A stretch of DNA of 64,000 bases from Microbacterium sp. LWH7-1.2 (GCF_038397755.1 NZ_CP151637.1:2914001-2978000); one strand, 5' to 3'. Shown: positions 36,335 through 45,493, counted from the stretch's first letter. The notes: a model not told the origin generated them from the sequence alone. Program-made: numbers and translations.

Positions 36335-36541
36335 TCAGATCGGGCGGATGTTCTCGGCCTGGAGGCCCTTGGGTCCCTGCGCGATCTCGAACTCGACCCG
36401 CTGGTTCTCCTCGAGGGAGCGGTACCCGCTCGACTCGATTGCGCTGTAGTGCGCGAAGACGTCTGCGCCACCCTCATCGGGAGCGATGAAGCCGAATCCC
36501 TTTTCCGAGTTGAACCACTTGACGGTGCCCTGCGTGCTCAT
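36335..36541 (-). CDS. Cold-shock protein
   Basis: This 68-residue single OB-fold protein has both nucleic-acid-binding motifs: RNP1 Lys-Gly-Phe-Gly-Phe-Ile and RNP2 Val-Phe-Ala-His-Tyr. It binds single-stranded RNA or DNA in the cytoplasm as an RNA chaperone. Length is normal for the CspA family. ATG 36541 is the only start that gives the canonical Met-Ser-Thr-Gln-Gly-Thr-Val-Lys-Trp N-terminus. A gap of more than 300 bp upstream leaves room for a long 5' untranslated RNA, typical of csp genes. Confidence 0.95.
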   Translation of the reverse strand: MSTQGTVKWFNSEKGFGFIAPDEGGADVFAHYSAIESSGYRSLEENQRVEFEIAQGPKGLQAENIRPI

Positions 36542-36914
36542 TACTTGCCGTTCTTCGTTGATCTCGTCGCGATTGCGGCGATTGCAATCCAACGTAGTGA
36601 ACAGGCGGGCGCGCGGCGAGACCCATTTGCGATGGTGACACAAATGTTGCAGAGCAACCGGTGGACCACAGGGGCCATCGTCCGCCCGGGCTGAGCTTGG
36701 CTCGAAAGCCCGGGCGTCGACGGATCCCCCCGGATAGGCCACGTCTTAACGTGGACATGGATCATCGTACCGATATATCAGCGCGAGAGCGAGGCCGGAT
36801 CCTCAGTGTTCGCGCACTTTCTGATGGGGTCCGGCGGGCTCGCGGGGAACCTCCTTAAGGCCGCCTCGAGAGGGTCTATGCAGATGAATCCTCCGGCGTA
36901 CACTGGTGCCACTC
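36542..36914. other. Divergent intergenic region between the cold-shock and gntR-type genes
   Basis: This 373-bp stretch has no convincing gene. It holds a hairpin CCACGT-CTTA-ACGTGG at 36739-36754 and a TACACT -10-like box at 36899-36904 for the gntR-type gene. The left part is less GC-rich than the surroundings and would form the cold-shock leader RNA. Confidence 0.55.
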
Positions 36915-37547
36915 ATGACCGCCCCCTTCGTCCCGCTCGAGCCGAGCCGCGCCGTCCTCGGAGACGAGGTGTATGCACGCCTGGGCGAGGCCATCATCGA
37001 CGGCCGACTGGCACCGGGCGAGCGCCTGCGCGACCAGGAGCTCGCCGAGTGGCTGGGAGTCTCCCGCACCCCGGTCCGCGAGGCGCTGCAGCGCCTGGAG
37101 CGGGCGGGCCTGGTCGAGGTGTCCCCGCACCGCTACACACGGGTCTCGCACCCCAACCAGCAGAACGACACGATCGAGCTCGTCGCCTTCAACATGGGAC
37201 TCGCGGTGCGCATGGCGTCGGCGCGCGCGGACGCCGAGGCGCTCGAGGCCGCGCTGGAGCGGCTCGACGACGTCATCGCCGCGTCCCGCGCGAACGACGC
37301 CGAGGCCCTCGCCGTGGCCAGCCACGCCTTCTTCTCCGTGGTCACCCGCGCGAGCGGCAACTTCGCCCTGCGGCAGTTCGTCCGCGAGTACGAGTTCGCT
37401 CTCCGGCGCGACATGGTCGGCTGGCGACCGTTCATCGAATGCCCCATCGGCCGCACGGCCGCCTATGAGGAGTTCCGCGCCGCCTTCGTCGCCCGCGACG
37501 GCGACCGTGCCGAATCCCTGCTGCGCAGCATCCACGGTCTGAACTGA
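36915..37547 (+). CDS. GntR family transcriptional regulator (FCD type)
   Basis: This 210-residue regulator has a winged helix-turn-helix at about residues 20-75 (Leu-Ala-Glu-Trp-Leu-Gly-Val-Ser-Arg-Thr-Pro-Val-Arg-Glu-Ala-Leu) and a helical C-terminal effector domain resembling the FadR/VanR FCD group. FCD members usually bind a small carboxylate through a metal; the metal ligands cannot be assigned with confidence. No metabolic operon is adjacent, so the target is unknown. ATG 36915 is preferred to GTG 36906, with TACACT upstream. Confidence 0.9.
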   Translation: MTAPFVPLEPSRAVLGDEVYARLGEAIIDGRLAPGERLRDQELAEWLGVSRTPVREALQRLERAGLVEVSPHRYTRVSHPNQQNDTIELVAFNMGLAVRMASARADAEALEAALERLDDVIAASRANDAEALAVASHAFFSVVTRASGNFALRQFVREYEFALRRDMVGWRPFIECPIGRTAAYEEFRAAFVARDGDRAESLLRSIHGLN

Positions 37548-37592
37548 TCTCCCGCTCTTCTCGGTGACGGATGCCGCGGCTACCGTGAAACC

Positions 37593-38083
37593 GTGCACCA
37601 TATCGAGCTGCGACCCGTCGACGAGGACGACCTCGACGCCATCTTCGAGATGATGCGCGACCGCGAGGCGATCGCATGGCCGCCTTCACCGCCGAGGATC
37701 CCGACGACCGCGACGCCTTCGATGCGTGGATCGCCCGTCAGTTCGCCACGCCCGGCGTGCTCTCGTTCGTGGTCACCGAGGACGGCGGCTTCGCCGGGAC
37801 TGCGGCATCCTTCACCGTCGACGGCGACCGCGAGGTCACCTACTGGATCGCGCGCCACGCGTGGGGCCGGGGCGTCGCGACCGCGGCGCTGCGTCATCTC
37901 ATCTCGCGCGAGCCCATACGCCCGCTCTTCGCCCGTGTCGCGGCCCACAACACCGCCTCGATCGCCGTGCTCACCAAGGTCGGCTTCACCGAGGTGTCGC
38001 GAAACGTCGACTTCGCCCCGGGCGTCGGCCGCGAGATCGAGGAGATCGTCTTCACGCTCCCGCCCGCGCTCGACGGCGCGTGA
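37593..38083 (+). pseudogene. GNAT acetyltransferase, apparently frameshifted
   Basis: The first 27 codons from GTG 37593 encode a typical GNAT N-terminus (Leu-Arg-Pro-Val-Asp-Glu-Asp-Asp-Leu near residue 6). The rest of the fold, including the acetyl-CoA loop Ala-Trp-Gly-Arg-Gly-Val-Ala-Thr and the Asn-Thr-Ala-Ser-Ile-Ala-Val-Leu motif, is in another frame from ATG 37676 to 38083. Adding one base near 37671-37676 would join them as ...Glu-Ala-Ile-Arg-Met-Ala-Ala-Phe. This is either a real one-base deletion or a sequencing error. TACCGT six bases before GTG 37593 supports that start. A 135-residue protein from 37676 alone would lack the first strand and helix. Confidence 0.75.
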
Positions 38084-38104
38084 GCGCGCAGGAGCGCACA
38101 GAGA

Positions 38105-38136
38105 AGAAGAGGACCCCCTCTCGGGAGTCCTCTTCT
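38105..38136. terminator. Terminator between the GNAT gene and tRNA-Leu
   Basis: AGAAGAGGAC (38105-38114) pairs perfectly with GTCCTCTTCT (38127-38136), with an inner CCC/GGG pairing. It ends 6 nt from the tRNA 3' end and can serve both convergent genes. Confidence 0.8.
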
Positions 38137-38142
38137 GCGCTG

Positions 38143-38226
38143 TGCGCGAGGGGGGAGTTGAACCCCCACGCCCTTTCGGGCACTGGCACCTGAAGCCAGC
38201 GCGTCTGCCTATTCCGCCACTCGCGC
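38143..38226 (-). tRNA. tRNA-Leu (anticodon CAG)
   Basis: This is an 84-nt class II tRNA read on the minus strand. The acceptor is GCGCGAG / CTCGCGC with discriminator A. The anticodon stem-loop CTGGC-TTCAGGT-GCCAG gives CAG. The long variable arm is TGCCCGAAAGGGCGT, and the T-loop is GTTCAACTC. No CCA is encoded. Confidence 0.95.
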
Positions 38227-38383
38227 GAGCTGCGTGATCCGGAGATCCCGCGAAACTCAACTTCCCGAGGATATCATGCGTCGCGGCCCCTTCCGAACTC
38301 ACCTGGTGGGGGGCGCGATTCATGACGGGTACAGCGTGTGCAATTAGCATGTAGCAACCGGCACCCCCCTCTAGAGGAGCTCC

Positions 38384-39127
38384 GTGGGACTACTTGACAG
38401 CTTCGAGAAAGGTCTGGAGCGCGCAGTCAACAGCGCGTTCGCCAAGACCTTCCGCAGCGGCATCCAGCCTGTCGAGATCGCATCGGCCCTGCGCAGCGAG
38501 CTCGACAAGAAGGCGGCCGTCGTCAGCCGCGACCGCATCCTCGCGCCGAACACGTTCACGGTGCGCCTGTCGCCCGCCGACGACGACCGCATCTCAGGGT
38601 TCGGCGACGCGCTCCTGCATGAGCTCGACACGCTCGTCCATGCGCACGCGAAAGCACAGGGGTACTCGTTCGCGGGCCCCGTGACGATCGCGATCCGGCG
38701 CGACGACGAGCTCTCGACCGGCACCCTCCGCGTCGAGTCGTCGACCGCGCAGGGCGGCCGCGTGTCGTGGCGCGGCGTCGTCGACGTCGAAGGCCGCCGC
38801 ATCCCCCTGACGAAGTCGCGCACGGTCATCGGCCGTGGCAGCGACGCCGACATCACGGTCGCCGACTCCGGCACCAGCCGCAAGCACGTCGAGATCCTGT
38901 GGGACGGCGAGCGCGCCATGGTGCGCGACCTCGGCTCCACCAACGGCACGATGCTCGACGGCCGCAAGGTGACCGAGGCGGCGCTCCCGCCCGACGCCAC
39001 CGTGCGCATCGGCCGCACCGACATCGTGTTCCGCGTCGTCGCGCAGGCGAGCGCGCCCAGGCCCGCAGCATCCGTCGACGATGCCACCCGGGCGTTCGAC
39101 GCGCAGGAGAGGGGCCCGCTGGCATGA
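38384..39127 (+). CDS. fhaA: DUF3662 and FHA domain protein FhaA
   Basis: In this 247-residue protein, residues 1-115 are DUF3662 (Phe-Glu-Lys-Gly-Leu-Glu-Arg-Ala-Val-Asn-Ser-Ala-Phe-Ala). Residues about 143-215 are a phosphothreonine-binding FHA domain (Ile-Gly-Arg-Gly-Ser-Asp-Ala-Asp, Ser-Arg-Lys-His, Ser-Thr-Asn-Gly-Thr). It links PASTA-kinase signals to peptidoglycan synthesis, in mycobacteria partly through the MviN pathway. It lacks the long linker of mycobacterial FhaA. GTG 38384 has AGAGGAG upstream. It heads the fhaA-fhaB-pstP-rodA-pbpA-kinase operon and overlaps fhaB as ATGA. Confidence 0.93.
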   Translation: MGLLDSFEKGLERAVNSAFAKTFRSGIQPVEIASALRSELDKKAAVVSRDRILAPNTFTVRLSPADDDRISGFGDALLHELDTLVHAHAKAQGYSFAGPVTIAIRRDDELSTGTLRVESSTAQGGRVSWRGVVDVEGRRIPLTKSRTVIGRGSDADITVADSGTSRKHVEILWDGERAMVRDLGSTNGTMLDGRKVTEAALPPDATVRIGRTDIVFRVVAQASAPRPAASVDDATRAFDAQERGPLA

Positions 39128-39663
39128 GCGAGCTCACCCTGCTGTTGCTGCGCATCGGGTTCCTGGTGCTGCTGTGGGCCTTCGTCTTCGCCGTCGTGTA
39201 CTCGCTGCGCGCCGACCTCTTCGGGGTGAAGGTCAGGCGGATGCCGGATGCCGCAGCCGCCGCAGCGGCCGCGCCCGCGGCCTCCGCTCCCGGCGCCGCG
39301 TCGTCCGTCACGGCACCCGTCGCGGCCGCGGCCGCGCCGCCGGCCAAGCCCGGCGGACCCGCCACGACCGCCACCGCGGCGCGCATCGTCATCACGAGCG
39401 GACCGAAGACCGGACTCGAGCTCCCGCTGGGGAACGAGCCCCTCACGATCGGCCGCTCGAGCGAGTCGGGCCTCGTCGTCCGCGACGACTACACGTCGAG
39501 CCACCACGCGCGCCTCGTGCTGTGGGGCGACCAGTGGATGATCCAGGATCTCGACTCGACGAACGGCACCTGGCACGACGGCGTGCGTGTGACCGCCCCG
39601 GTCCCCGTGAACCTCGGCGCTCCGATCAAGGTCGGCGCGACGACGTTCGAGCTGCGGAAGTAG
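39124..39663 (+). CDS. fhaB: FHA domain protein FhaB (FipA)
   Basis: This 179-residue protein has an N-terminal membrane helix (residues 5-28), an Ala/Pro-rich linker (40-80) and an FHA domain (about 88-175). The domain shows Ile-Gly-Arg-Ser-Ser-Glu-Ser, Ser-Ser-His-His-Ala and Asp-Ser-Thr-Asn-Gly-Thr. In mycobacteria the equivalent is phosphorylated by PknA/PknB and helps hold FtsZ and FtsQ together under stress. ATG 39124 overlaps the fhaA stop. The pstP gene starts 18 nt downstream. Confidence 0.92.
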   Translation: MSELTLLLLRIGFLVLLWAFVFAVVYSLRADLFGVKVRRMPDAAAAAAAAPAASAPGAASSVTAPVAAAAAPPAKPGGPATTATAARIVITSGPKTGLELPLGNEPLTIGRSSESGLVVRDDYTSSHHARLVLWGDQWMIQDLDSTNGTWHDGVRVTAPVPVNLGAPIKVGATTFELRK

Positions 39664-39681
39664 CGGGCGGACCCCTCCCAC

Positions 39682-40920
39682 ATGGTCTTCCAGGGCTCGA
39701 GCGCCGCGATCTCGCACACCGGCAAGGTGCGCTCCAACAACCAGGACTCCGGGTACGCCGGCTCGAACCTGTTCATCGTCGCCGATGGCATGGGCGGCCA
39801 CGCCGGCGGCGACGTCGCGTCGAGCCTCGCGATCTCGCGCCTGGAAGGCCTCGACAGGCCGTTCGACTCGACCGCGGAGGCGGAGCGGGCGCTGCGCGAT
39901 GCGATCTCCGACGCCGCGGTCGACCTGGTCGACACGGTCGGCGTCCGGCCGGAGCTCGCCGGCATGGGCACCACCGTCAGCGCGCTGATCATGGTGGAGG
40001 ACTACGCCGTCATCGCCCACATCGGCGACTCGCGCATCTACCTGTTCCGCGACGGGGCCCTCACGCAGATCACGACGGACCACACGTTCGTCCAGCGCCT
40101 CGTCGACTCGGGCCGCATCACCCCCGAGGAGGCGCGCTACCACCCGCGTCGCTCGGTGCTCATGCGCGTGCTCGGCGACATGGACACCGACCCCGAGCTC
40201 GACACGTTCATCATGCCGACGCAGCCCGGCGACCGCTGGCTGCTGTGCTCGGACGGGCTGTCGGGCGTGGTCGACGACCCCCATACGTCCAAGGCGCTCG
40301 GGCTGGGCCTCGCGCCGGGCCGCACGGCCGACAACCTGCTCAAGCAGGCTCTCGACGGCGGCGCCCCCGACAACGTCACGATCGTCATCGTCGACGTCGG
40401 CGGGCAGCATCCGCTCTTCTCGGGAACGCCCACGATCGTCGGCTCCGCGTCGAACCCGATCGGCGTCGACGTGCCGGCCGCCGCGCCGCGGCGCTCGAGC
40501 TGGCTGCACCCGAACCGCCAGGCGGCCAACGAGCCCACCCACTTCGAGCCCGCGCCCGAGTTCCTCGAGGAGCTCATCGAAGAGGACCGCCGGCGCGCCC
40601 GTCGGCGCCGCATCGGGTGGATCGCGGGCGTCGCCCTCGTGCTCGTGATCATCGCGGGGGCCGCATGGCTCGGCTACCAATGGACCCAGACGCGTTACTT
40701 CGTCGGCGCCGACGAGGACACTGTCGTCATCTACCAGGGCGTGCAACAGGGCATCGGGCCGATCTCACTGTCGACCCCGTACGAAGACACGGGGATCCCG
40801 CTCGATTCGCTCTCGAACTTCGCCCGTGCGACGGTGGAGCAGACCATCTCGGCGAACTCGCTGTCGCACGCGCGGCAGATCGTGTCGGGAATCAGCGACC
40901 TGGCGGGAGGCGGCGGATGA
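39682..40920 (+). CDS. pstP: PP2C-type Ser/Thr phosphatase PstP
   Basis: This 412-residue phosphatase opposes the PASTA kinases. The catalytic domain (1-235) shows metal-binding Asp-Gly-Met-Gly-Gly-His-Ala-Gly-Gly-Asp, Gly-Met-Gly-Thr-Thr, His-Ile-Gly-Asp-Ser-Arg, Cys-Ser-Asp-Gly-Leu and Pro-Asp-Asn-Val-Thr. A juxtamembrane region, one helix at about 308-330 and a short outer domain follow. It dephosphorylates kinases, FHA proteins and wall enzymes. Its stop overlaps rodA's ATG (ATGA). Confidence 0.95.
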   Translation: MVFQGSSAAISHTGKVRSNNQDSGYAGSNLFIVADGMGGHAGGDVASSLAISRLEGLDRPFDSTAEAERALRDAISDAAVDLVDTVGVRPELAGMGTTVSALIMVEDYAVIAHIGDSRIYLFRDGALTQITTDHTFVQRLVDSGRITPEEARYHPRRSVLMRVLGDMDTDPELDTFIMPTQPGDRWLLCSDGLSGVVDDPHTSKALGLGLAPGRTADNLLKQALDGGAPDNVTIVIVDVGGQHPLFSGTPTIVGSASNPIGVDVPAAAPRRSSWLHPNRQAANEPTHFEPAPEFLEELIEEDRRRARRRRIGWIAGVALVLVIIAGAAWLGYQWTQTRYFVGADEDTVVIYQGVQQGIGPISLSTPYEDTGIPLDSLSNFARATVEQTISANSLSHARQIVSGISDLAGGGG

Positions 40921-42311
40921 ACGCATCCACGGGCACGCCCACCGAGGCGGTCTCTACCGACACCGCCGTGGTGCGGGCGCTGCGCCGCATCCGCGTGCCG
41001 CAGACCCAGCGCAACCGCGAACTGGCCCTGCTGATCTTCGCGTTCGCGATCAACGGCTCTGCGATCGCGCTGGTGCAGCTCGGCGCGCAGGACTTCATCG
41101 ACTGGACGTTCCTCGTCTACTGCGGCGGCCTCACTGCCCTCGTGATCGCGCTGCACATCCTCCTGCGCCTGCGCGCCCGCGCCGCCGACCCGTTCGTCGT
41201 GCCGATAGCGACGCTGCTCACCGGCCTCGGCCTCGCGATGATCTACCGGCTCGACCTGTACGGGGAGCGCCACGGGTGGGACGCGTTCTCGACGCGGCAG
41301 CTTGCGTGGGCGGCGATCGCCCTGGTCGCGGCGATCCTCGTGGTGATGTTCCTCAAGAACTACCGCGTGCTGTTCCGGTACACGTACATCTTCGGGTTCG
41401 TGGGCATCGTGCTGCTGATCCTGCCGGTGATCCCGGGACTCAGCGGCGGCGGCAACGCCGACGTGTGGGTCGACCTCGGCTTCTTCACGTTCCAGCCCGG
41501 CGAGCTCGCGAAGATCGCCCTCGGCATCTTCTTCGCCGGCTATCTCGTCCGCACGCGGGAGAGCCTGACGTCGACAGGCACGCGCTTCCTCGGCATGACC
41601 TGGCCCCGTGCCCGCGAGCTCGGGCCGCTGCTCGTCATCTGGCTCGTGTCGCTCGGCATCATCGTGCTGCAGCGCGACCTCGGCACCGGCGTGCTCATCT
41701 TCGGCATGTTCGTCGCGATGCTCTACGTCGCCACGGGCAAGACCAGCTGGGTGCTCATCGGCGTCGTACTCGCGGTGTCGGGGGCGTTCCTCGCGTCGCG
41801 GATCCTCCCGTACGTGGGCGCGCGCTTCAACAACTGGCTCGACGCGTTCAACCCCGAGCTGATGGACAACTCCAGCTACCAGCTCGTCAACGGCATCTTC
41901 GGCATGGCGAACGGCGGCCTGCTGGGCACCGGCCTCGGCCAGGGGCGGCCGTACCTCACGCCGGTCGCCGAGAGCGACTACATCCTCCCGGCGCTCGGCG
42001 AGGAACTCGGCCTCATCGGGGTCTTCGCGATCCTGTGCCTGTACATGGTGTTCACGAGCCGCGGCATCCGCATCGGTCTCGCCGGGCAGGACGACTTCGG
42101 CAAGCTCCTGGCAACGGGCCTGTCGTTCACGATCGCCCTGCAGGTGTTCATCATGGTCGGCGGCGTCACGCGCCTCATCCCGCTCACCGGCCTCACCACA
42201 CCGTTCCTCGCCGCGGGCGGTTCGTCGCTCGTGGCGAACTGGATCATCGTCGCCCTCCTCCTGCGCATCTCCGACGCCGTGCGGAGCCGGCCCCGGGTGG
42301 TGATCGGATGA
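40917..42311 (+). CDS. rodA: SEDS peptidoglycan glycosyltransferase RodA (FtsW/RodA/SpoVE family)
   Basis: This 464-residue polytopic enzyme polymerises lipid II for side-wall or polar growth. The SEDS hallmarks are present: a helix-4/5 Asp-Leu-Gly-Phe-Phe-Thr-Phe-Gln-Pro-Gly-Glu-Leu-Ala-Lys, Gln-Arg-Asp-Leu-Gly-Thr-Gly, Ser-Tyr-Gln-Leu-Val-Asn-Gly-Ile-Phe, and Leu-Pro-Ala-Leu-Gly-Glu-Glu-Leu-Gly-Leu-Ile-Gly. It is paired with the following class B PBP, as usual for SEDS enzymes. ATG 40917 is taken because it overlaps the pstP stop. Confidence 0.94.
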   Translation: MNASTGTPTEAVSTDTAVVRALRRIRVPQTQRNRELALLIFAFAINGSAIALVQLGAQDFIDWTFLVYCGGLTALVIALHILLRLRARAADPFVVPIATLLTGLGLAMIYRLDLYGERHGWDAFSTRQLAWAAIALVAAILVVMFLKNYRVLFRYTYIFGFVGIVLLILPVIPGLSGGGNADVWVDLGFFTFQPGELAKIALGIFFAGYLVRTRESLTSTGTRFLGMTWPRARELGPLLVIWLVSLGIIVLQRDLGTGVLIFGMFVAMLYVATGKTSWVLIGVVLAVSGAFLASRILPYVGARFNNWLDAFNPELMDNSSYQLVNGIFGMANGGLLGTGLGQGRPYLTPVAESDYILPALGEELGLIGVFAILCLYMVFTSRGIRIGLAGQDDFGKLLATGLSFTIALQVFIMVGGVTRLIPLTGLTTPFLAAGGSSLVANWIIVALLLRISDAVRSRPRVVIG

Positions 42312-43768
42312 CAAAGGAACTGAGACGTCTCAGCGTCCTGATGCTGGTCATGTTCCTCGCGCTGTTCGGGTCGACGAGCTGGATCCAGGTGATCCAGACC
42401 GACGAGCTCGCCGCGAACCCCGCGAACCGCCGCGCGCTGTACGACTCCTACGAGGTGCAGCGCGGGTCGATCATCGCGAGCGGCTCGGCCATCGCGTCGT
42501 CCGTGCCGTCCGGCGACCTCTACAGCTGGCAGCGTGTGTACACGGATGCCGAGATGTGGGCGCCCGTCACCGGCTACATCAATCCGGCGCTGAACTCGGC
42601 GACCTGGATCGAGCAGGCGATGAACCAGGAGCTCAGCGGCACGGCGGGCTCGCAGTTCCTGTCGCGCGTGGAGCGCATCTTCACCGGGCAGCCCCCGCGC
42701 GGCTCGAACGTCGTGCTGTCGCTCGACGCCGGCGTGCAGCGCGCCGCATACGAGGCGCTCGGCGACCTGCAGGGCGCGGTCATCGCGATCGAGCCGTCGA
42801 CCGGGCGCGTCCTGGCGATGGTCACGAGCCCGAGCTACGACACCAACGTGCTGGCCTCGCACGCCACGAGCGAGGTGAACGCCGCGTACGACGCTCTCGT
42901 CGCCGACCCGGGAAAGCCGCTGTCGAACCGCGCGATCGCCGGCGACCTCAACCCACCGGGGTCGACGTTCAAGCTCGTCGTCGCCTCCGCTGCCCTCGCG
43001 TCCGGCAAGTACACACCCCAGTCGACGCTCCCGAACCCCGCCACGTACCAGCTGCCGCAGTCCTCGAGCGTCGTGCACAACGCCAGCGGCGGGACGTGCG
43101 GCGGCGGTGACACCGTCACCCTCGCCGACGCGCTGCGGCTGAGCTGCAACATCCCCTTCGCGGAGCTCGCGGTGGAGCTCGGCGACGCCGCCATCCGCGA
43201 AGAGGCTGAGAAGTACGGGTTCAATAAGTCGTTCGAGCTTCCGGTCGTCTCGACGCCGTCGGGGTATCCCCGCACGATCCAGGACGACGCGCAGACGGCG
43301 CTGAGCGGCTTCGGTCAGGGTCAGGTCACGGCGACGCCGCTGCAGATGGCCATGGTGTCGGCGGGCATCGCGAACGACGGGATCGTGATGAACCCGAGGA
43401 TGGTGGACCGCGTGATCGGCCCGGATCTGTCTGTTCAGAAGACCTTCGACGACAGTGAATTCGGGCGGGCCCTCGAGGCGGACCTGGCGGACGAGCTGGT
43501 CCGGATGATGGTCGCCAATGTCAGTGACGGTGCCGCGTCGGGTGCAAGAATAGACGGGGTCGACGTGGCCGGAAAGACGGGAACCGCGGAGAACACGGGC
43601 GATGAGCCGTACACGCTCTGGTTCACCGGGTTCGCACCTGCTGCCAACCCCGAGGTCGCCGTCGCCGTGGTCGTCGAGGACGGCGGCAGGCAAGGACAAT
43701 CGGGCAGCGGCAACACCATCGCCGCTCCTATCGCGAAGAAGGTCATGGAGGCGGTGCTGGGACGATGA
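42308..43768 (+). CDS. pbpA: Class B penicillin-binding protein PbpA
   Basis: This 486-residue transpeptidase has an N-terminal membrane helix (8-28) and a penicillin-binding dimerisation region. The catalytic triad motifs are Ser219-Thr-Phe-Lys222, Ser279-Cys-Asn281 and Lys423-Thr-Gly425. It cross-links peptidoglycan made by its SEDS partner RodA. Length matches mycobacterial PbpA. Its ATG overlaps the rodA stop and its stop overlaps the kinase ATG, so rodA, pbpA and the kinase are translationally coupled. Confidence 0.95.
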   Translation: MTKELRRLSVLMLVMFLALFGSTSWIQVIQTDELAANPANRRALYDSYEVQRGSIIASGSAIASSVPSGDLYSWQRVYTDAEMWAPVTGYINPALNSATWIEQAMNQELSGTAGSQFLSRVERIFTGQPPRGSNVVLSLDAGVQRAAYEALGDLQGAVIAIEPSTGRVLAMVTSPSYDTNVLASHATSEVNAAYDALVADPGKPLSNRAIAGDLNPPGSTFKLVVASAALASGKYTPQSTLPNPATYQLPQSSSVVHNASGGTCGGGDTVTLADALRLSCNIPFAELAVELGDAAIREEAEKYGFNKSFELPVVSTPSGYPRTIQDDAQTALSGFGQGQVTATPLQMAMVSAGIANDGIVMNPRMVDRVIGPDLSVQKTFDDSEFGRALEADLADELVRMMVANVSDGAASGARIDGVDVAGKTGTAENTGDEPYTLWFTGFAPAANPEVAVAVVVEDGGRQGQSGSGNTIAAPIAKKVMEAVLGR

Positions 43769-45474
43769 GACCGACGCAAGGCGTGACCTTCGGCGGCCGA
43801 TACGAACTCGATTCGCGCATAGCGATCGGCGGCATGGGCGAGGTCTGGGAGGCGACCGACCACGTCATCGGGCGAACCGTCGCCATCAAGATCCTCAAAG
43901 ACGAGTACATGGGCGATCCGGGCTTCCTGGAACGCTTCCGTGCCGAAGCCCGCCACGCGGCGCTCGTCAACCACGAGGGCATCGCCAGCGTGTTCGACTA
44001 CGGCGAGGAGAACGGCAGCGCCTTCCTCGTGATGGAGCTCGTTCCCGGCGAGGCGCTGTCGACGATCCTCGAGCGCGACGGATCCCTGTCGACGGACAAG
44101 ACCCTCGACATCGTCGCCCAGACGTCCGCGGCGCTCCAGGCCGCGCACGCGGCCGGTCTCGTGCACCGCGACATCAAGCCCGGCAACCTCCTCATCACCC
44201 CCGACGGGCGCGTGAAGATCACCGACTTCGGCATCGCGCGCATCGCCGACCAGGTGCCGCTCACCGCCACCGGTCAGGTCATGGGCACCGTGCAGTACCT
44301 GTCGCCCGAGCAGGCGTCCGGACACCCGGCGTCCCCCGCCACCGACATCTACTCGCTCGGCATCGTCGCTTACGAGTGCCTCGCGGGCAAGCGTCCGTTC
44401 ACAGGCGAGTCGCAGGTCGCGATCGCGATGGCGCAGATCAACGAGCAGCCGCCCGCGCTGCCCGCGACAGTGGCCGTCCCGGTGCAGAACCTCGTGATGG
44501 CGATGATCGCCAAGAAGCCCGAGGAACGCCCGGCGTCGGCGGCAGCCGTCGCACGCGCCGCCACGGCGCTGCGCCGTGGTGATGTCGCCGCCGCCGCGGC
44601 GGCGGTCCCGGCGATCGCGGGCGCGGCAGCCGCAGGCGATGCGGCGACCCAGCTCCTCGCCTCCGGCTCCGACACATCTGCGGCGACCCGCCTCATGCCC
44701 GCGCCGGGCGAAGAGGGCGCCGAAGAGACGCCCGAGAAGAAGAAGCGCAGTCCGTGGACGTGGCCGCTGATCGCGCTCATCGCCCTGCTGCTGCTCGTGC
44801 TGATCGGCACGATCTGGGCCGTCGTCGCGAACTCGGGCAACGAGCCCGAGCCCGACCCGACGAAGACCTCCGCCTCGCCCACGGCGACGCCGACCAACAC
44901 GCCGACGCCGACGCCGACCACGGTGAACGTCGTCGCGGACGACTACGTCGGGCAGGACTGCCCCACCGCGTCGGCCGCGCTCGACGCACTCGGCCTCGGC
45001 GCGAGCTGTCAGGAGGGTAACGCCGCGCCCGACGAGGCCAGCGTCGGCAAGGTCTACAGCGTCACCCCGACGGGCAACGTGCCGAAGAGCACGATCATCG
45101 AGCTGACGACCTACGCGGGTCAGACCCCGATGCCGACGCCCGCGACCCCGACGTTCCAGGGATCCCCGGCGACGGTCGAGCCCGGCGGCGACCTGACGGT
45201 GATGTGGGACGGCTACACGTGTCCGTCCGGCACCGGCTCGGTCAGCTCGTACACCTTCGCCGTCCAGAACGGCACGATCGCCAACGGTCCGAACTTCCCC
45301 CAGAACGCGCGCAACGCGACTGTGACCGCGGGAGACACGGCCGGTCAGACCGTGATCGTCACGTACACCGTCACCTGCAGCGGCGGCACGGCGGGCAACC
45401 GCACGTCGGGTGCGTCCGGCGAGGCGACCGTGCTGATCGAGGCCGCGGTCCCGATCCCGACGCCCACGCCGTGA
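43765..45474 (+). CDS. Membrane Ser/Thr protein kinase with one PASTA and an extra C-terminal domain (PknA position)
   Basis: In this 569-residue protein, the kinase domain (9-270) has Gly-Gly-Met-Gly-Glu-Val, catalytic His-Arg-Asp-Ile-Lys-Pro-Gly-Asn and Asp-Phe-Gly. A linker, a membrane helix at about 331-355 and a Thr/Pro stretch follow. Next comes one PASTA domain (about 388-455) and then a roughly 95-residue beta-rich domain with two Cys (Tyr-Thr-Cys-Pro-Ser-Gly and Val-Thr-Cys-Ser-Gly) that may form a disulfide. Mycobacterial PknA lacks any outer sensor, so this differs. It closes the fhaA operon, followed by a strong hairpin. Confidence 0.92.
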   Translation: MRPTQGVTFGGRYELDSRIAIGGMGEVWEATDHVIGRTVAIKILKDEYMGDPGFLERFRAEARHAALVNHEGIASVFDYGEENGSAFLVMELVPGEALSTILERDGSLSTDKTLDIVAQTSAALQAAHAAGLVHRDIKPGNLLITPDGRVKITDFGIARIADQVPLTATGQVMGTVQYLSPEQASGHPASPATDIYSLGIVAYECLAGKRPFTGESQVAIAMAQINEQPPALPATVAVPVQNLVMAMIAKKPEERPASAAAVARAATALRRGDVAAAAAAVPAIAGAAAAGDAATQLLASGSDTSAATRLMPAPGEEGAEETPEKKKRSPWTWPLIALIALLLLVLIGTIWAVVANSGNEPEPDPTKTSASPTATPTNTPTPTPTTVNVVADDYVGQDCPTASAALDALGLGASCQEGNAAPDEASVGKVYSVTPTGNVPKSTIIELTTYAGQTPMPTPATPTFQGSPATVEPGGDLTVMWDGYTCPSGTGSVSSYTFAVQNGTIANGPNFPQNARNATVTAGDTAGQTVIVTYTVTCSGGTAGNRTSGASGEATVLIEAAVPIPTPTP

Positions 45475-45493
45475 GCTTGACTGAGTGAGTCCT

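Noticed and set aside
37593..38237. A 214-residue protein from GTG 37593 read straight through to 38237
   Set aside because: After residue 28 the frame becomes Arg/Ser/Pro-rich shadow sequence and runs into the tRNA-Leu gene.
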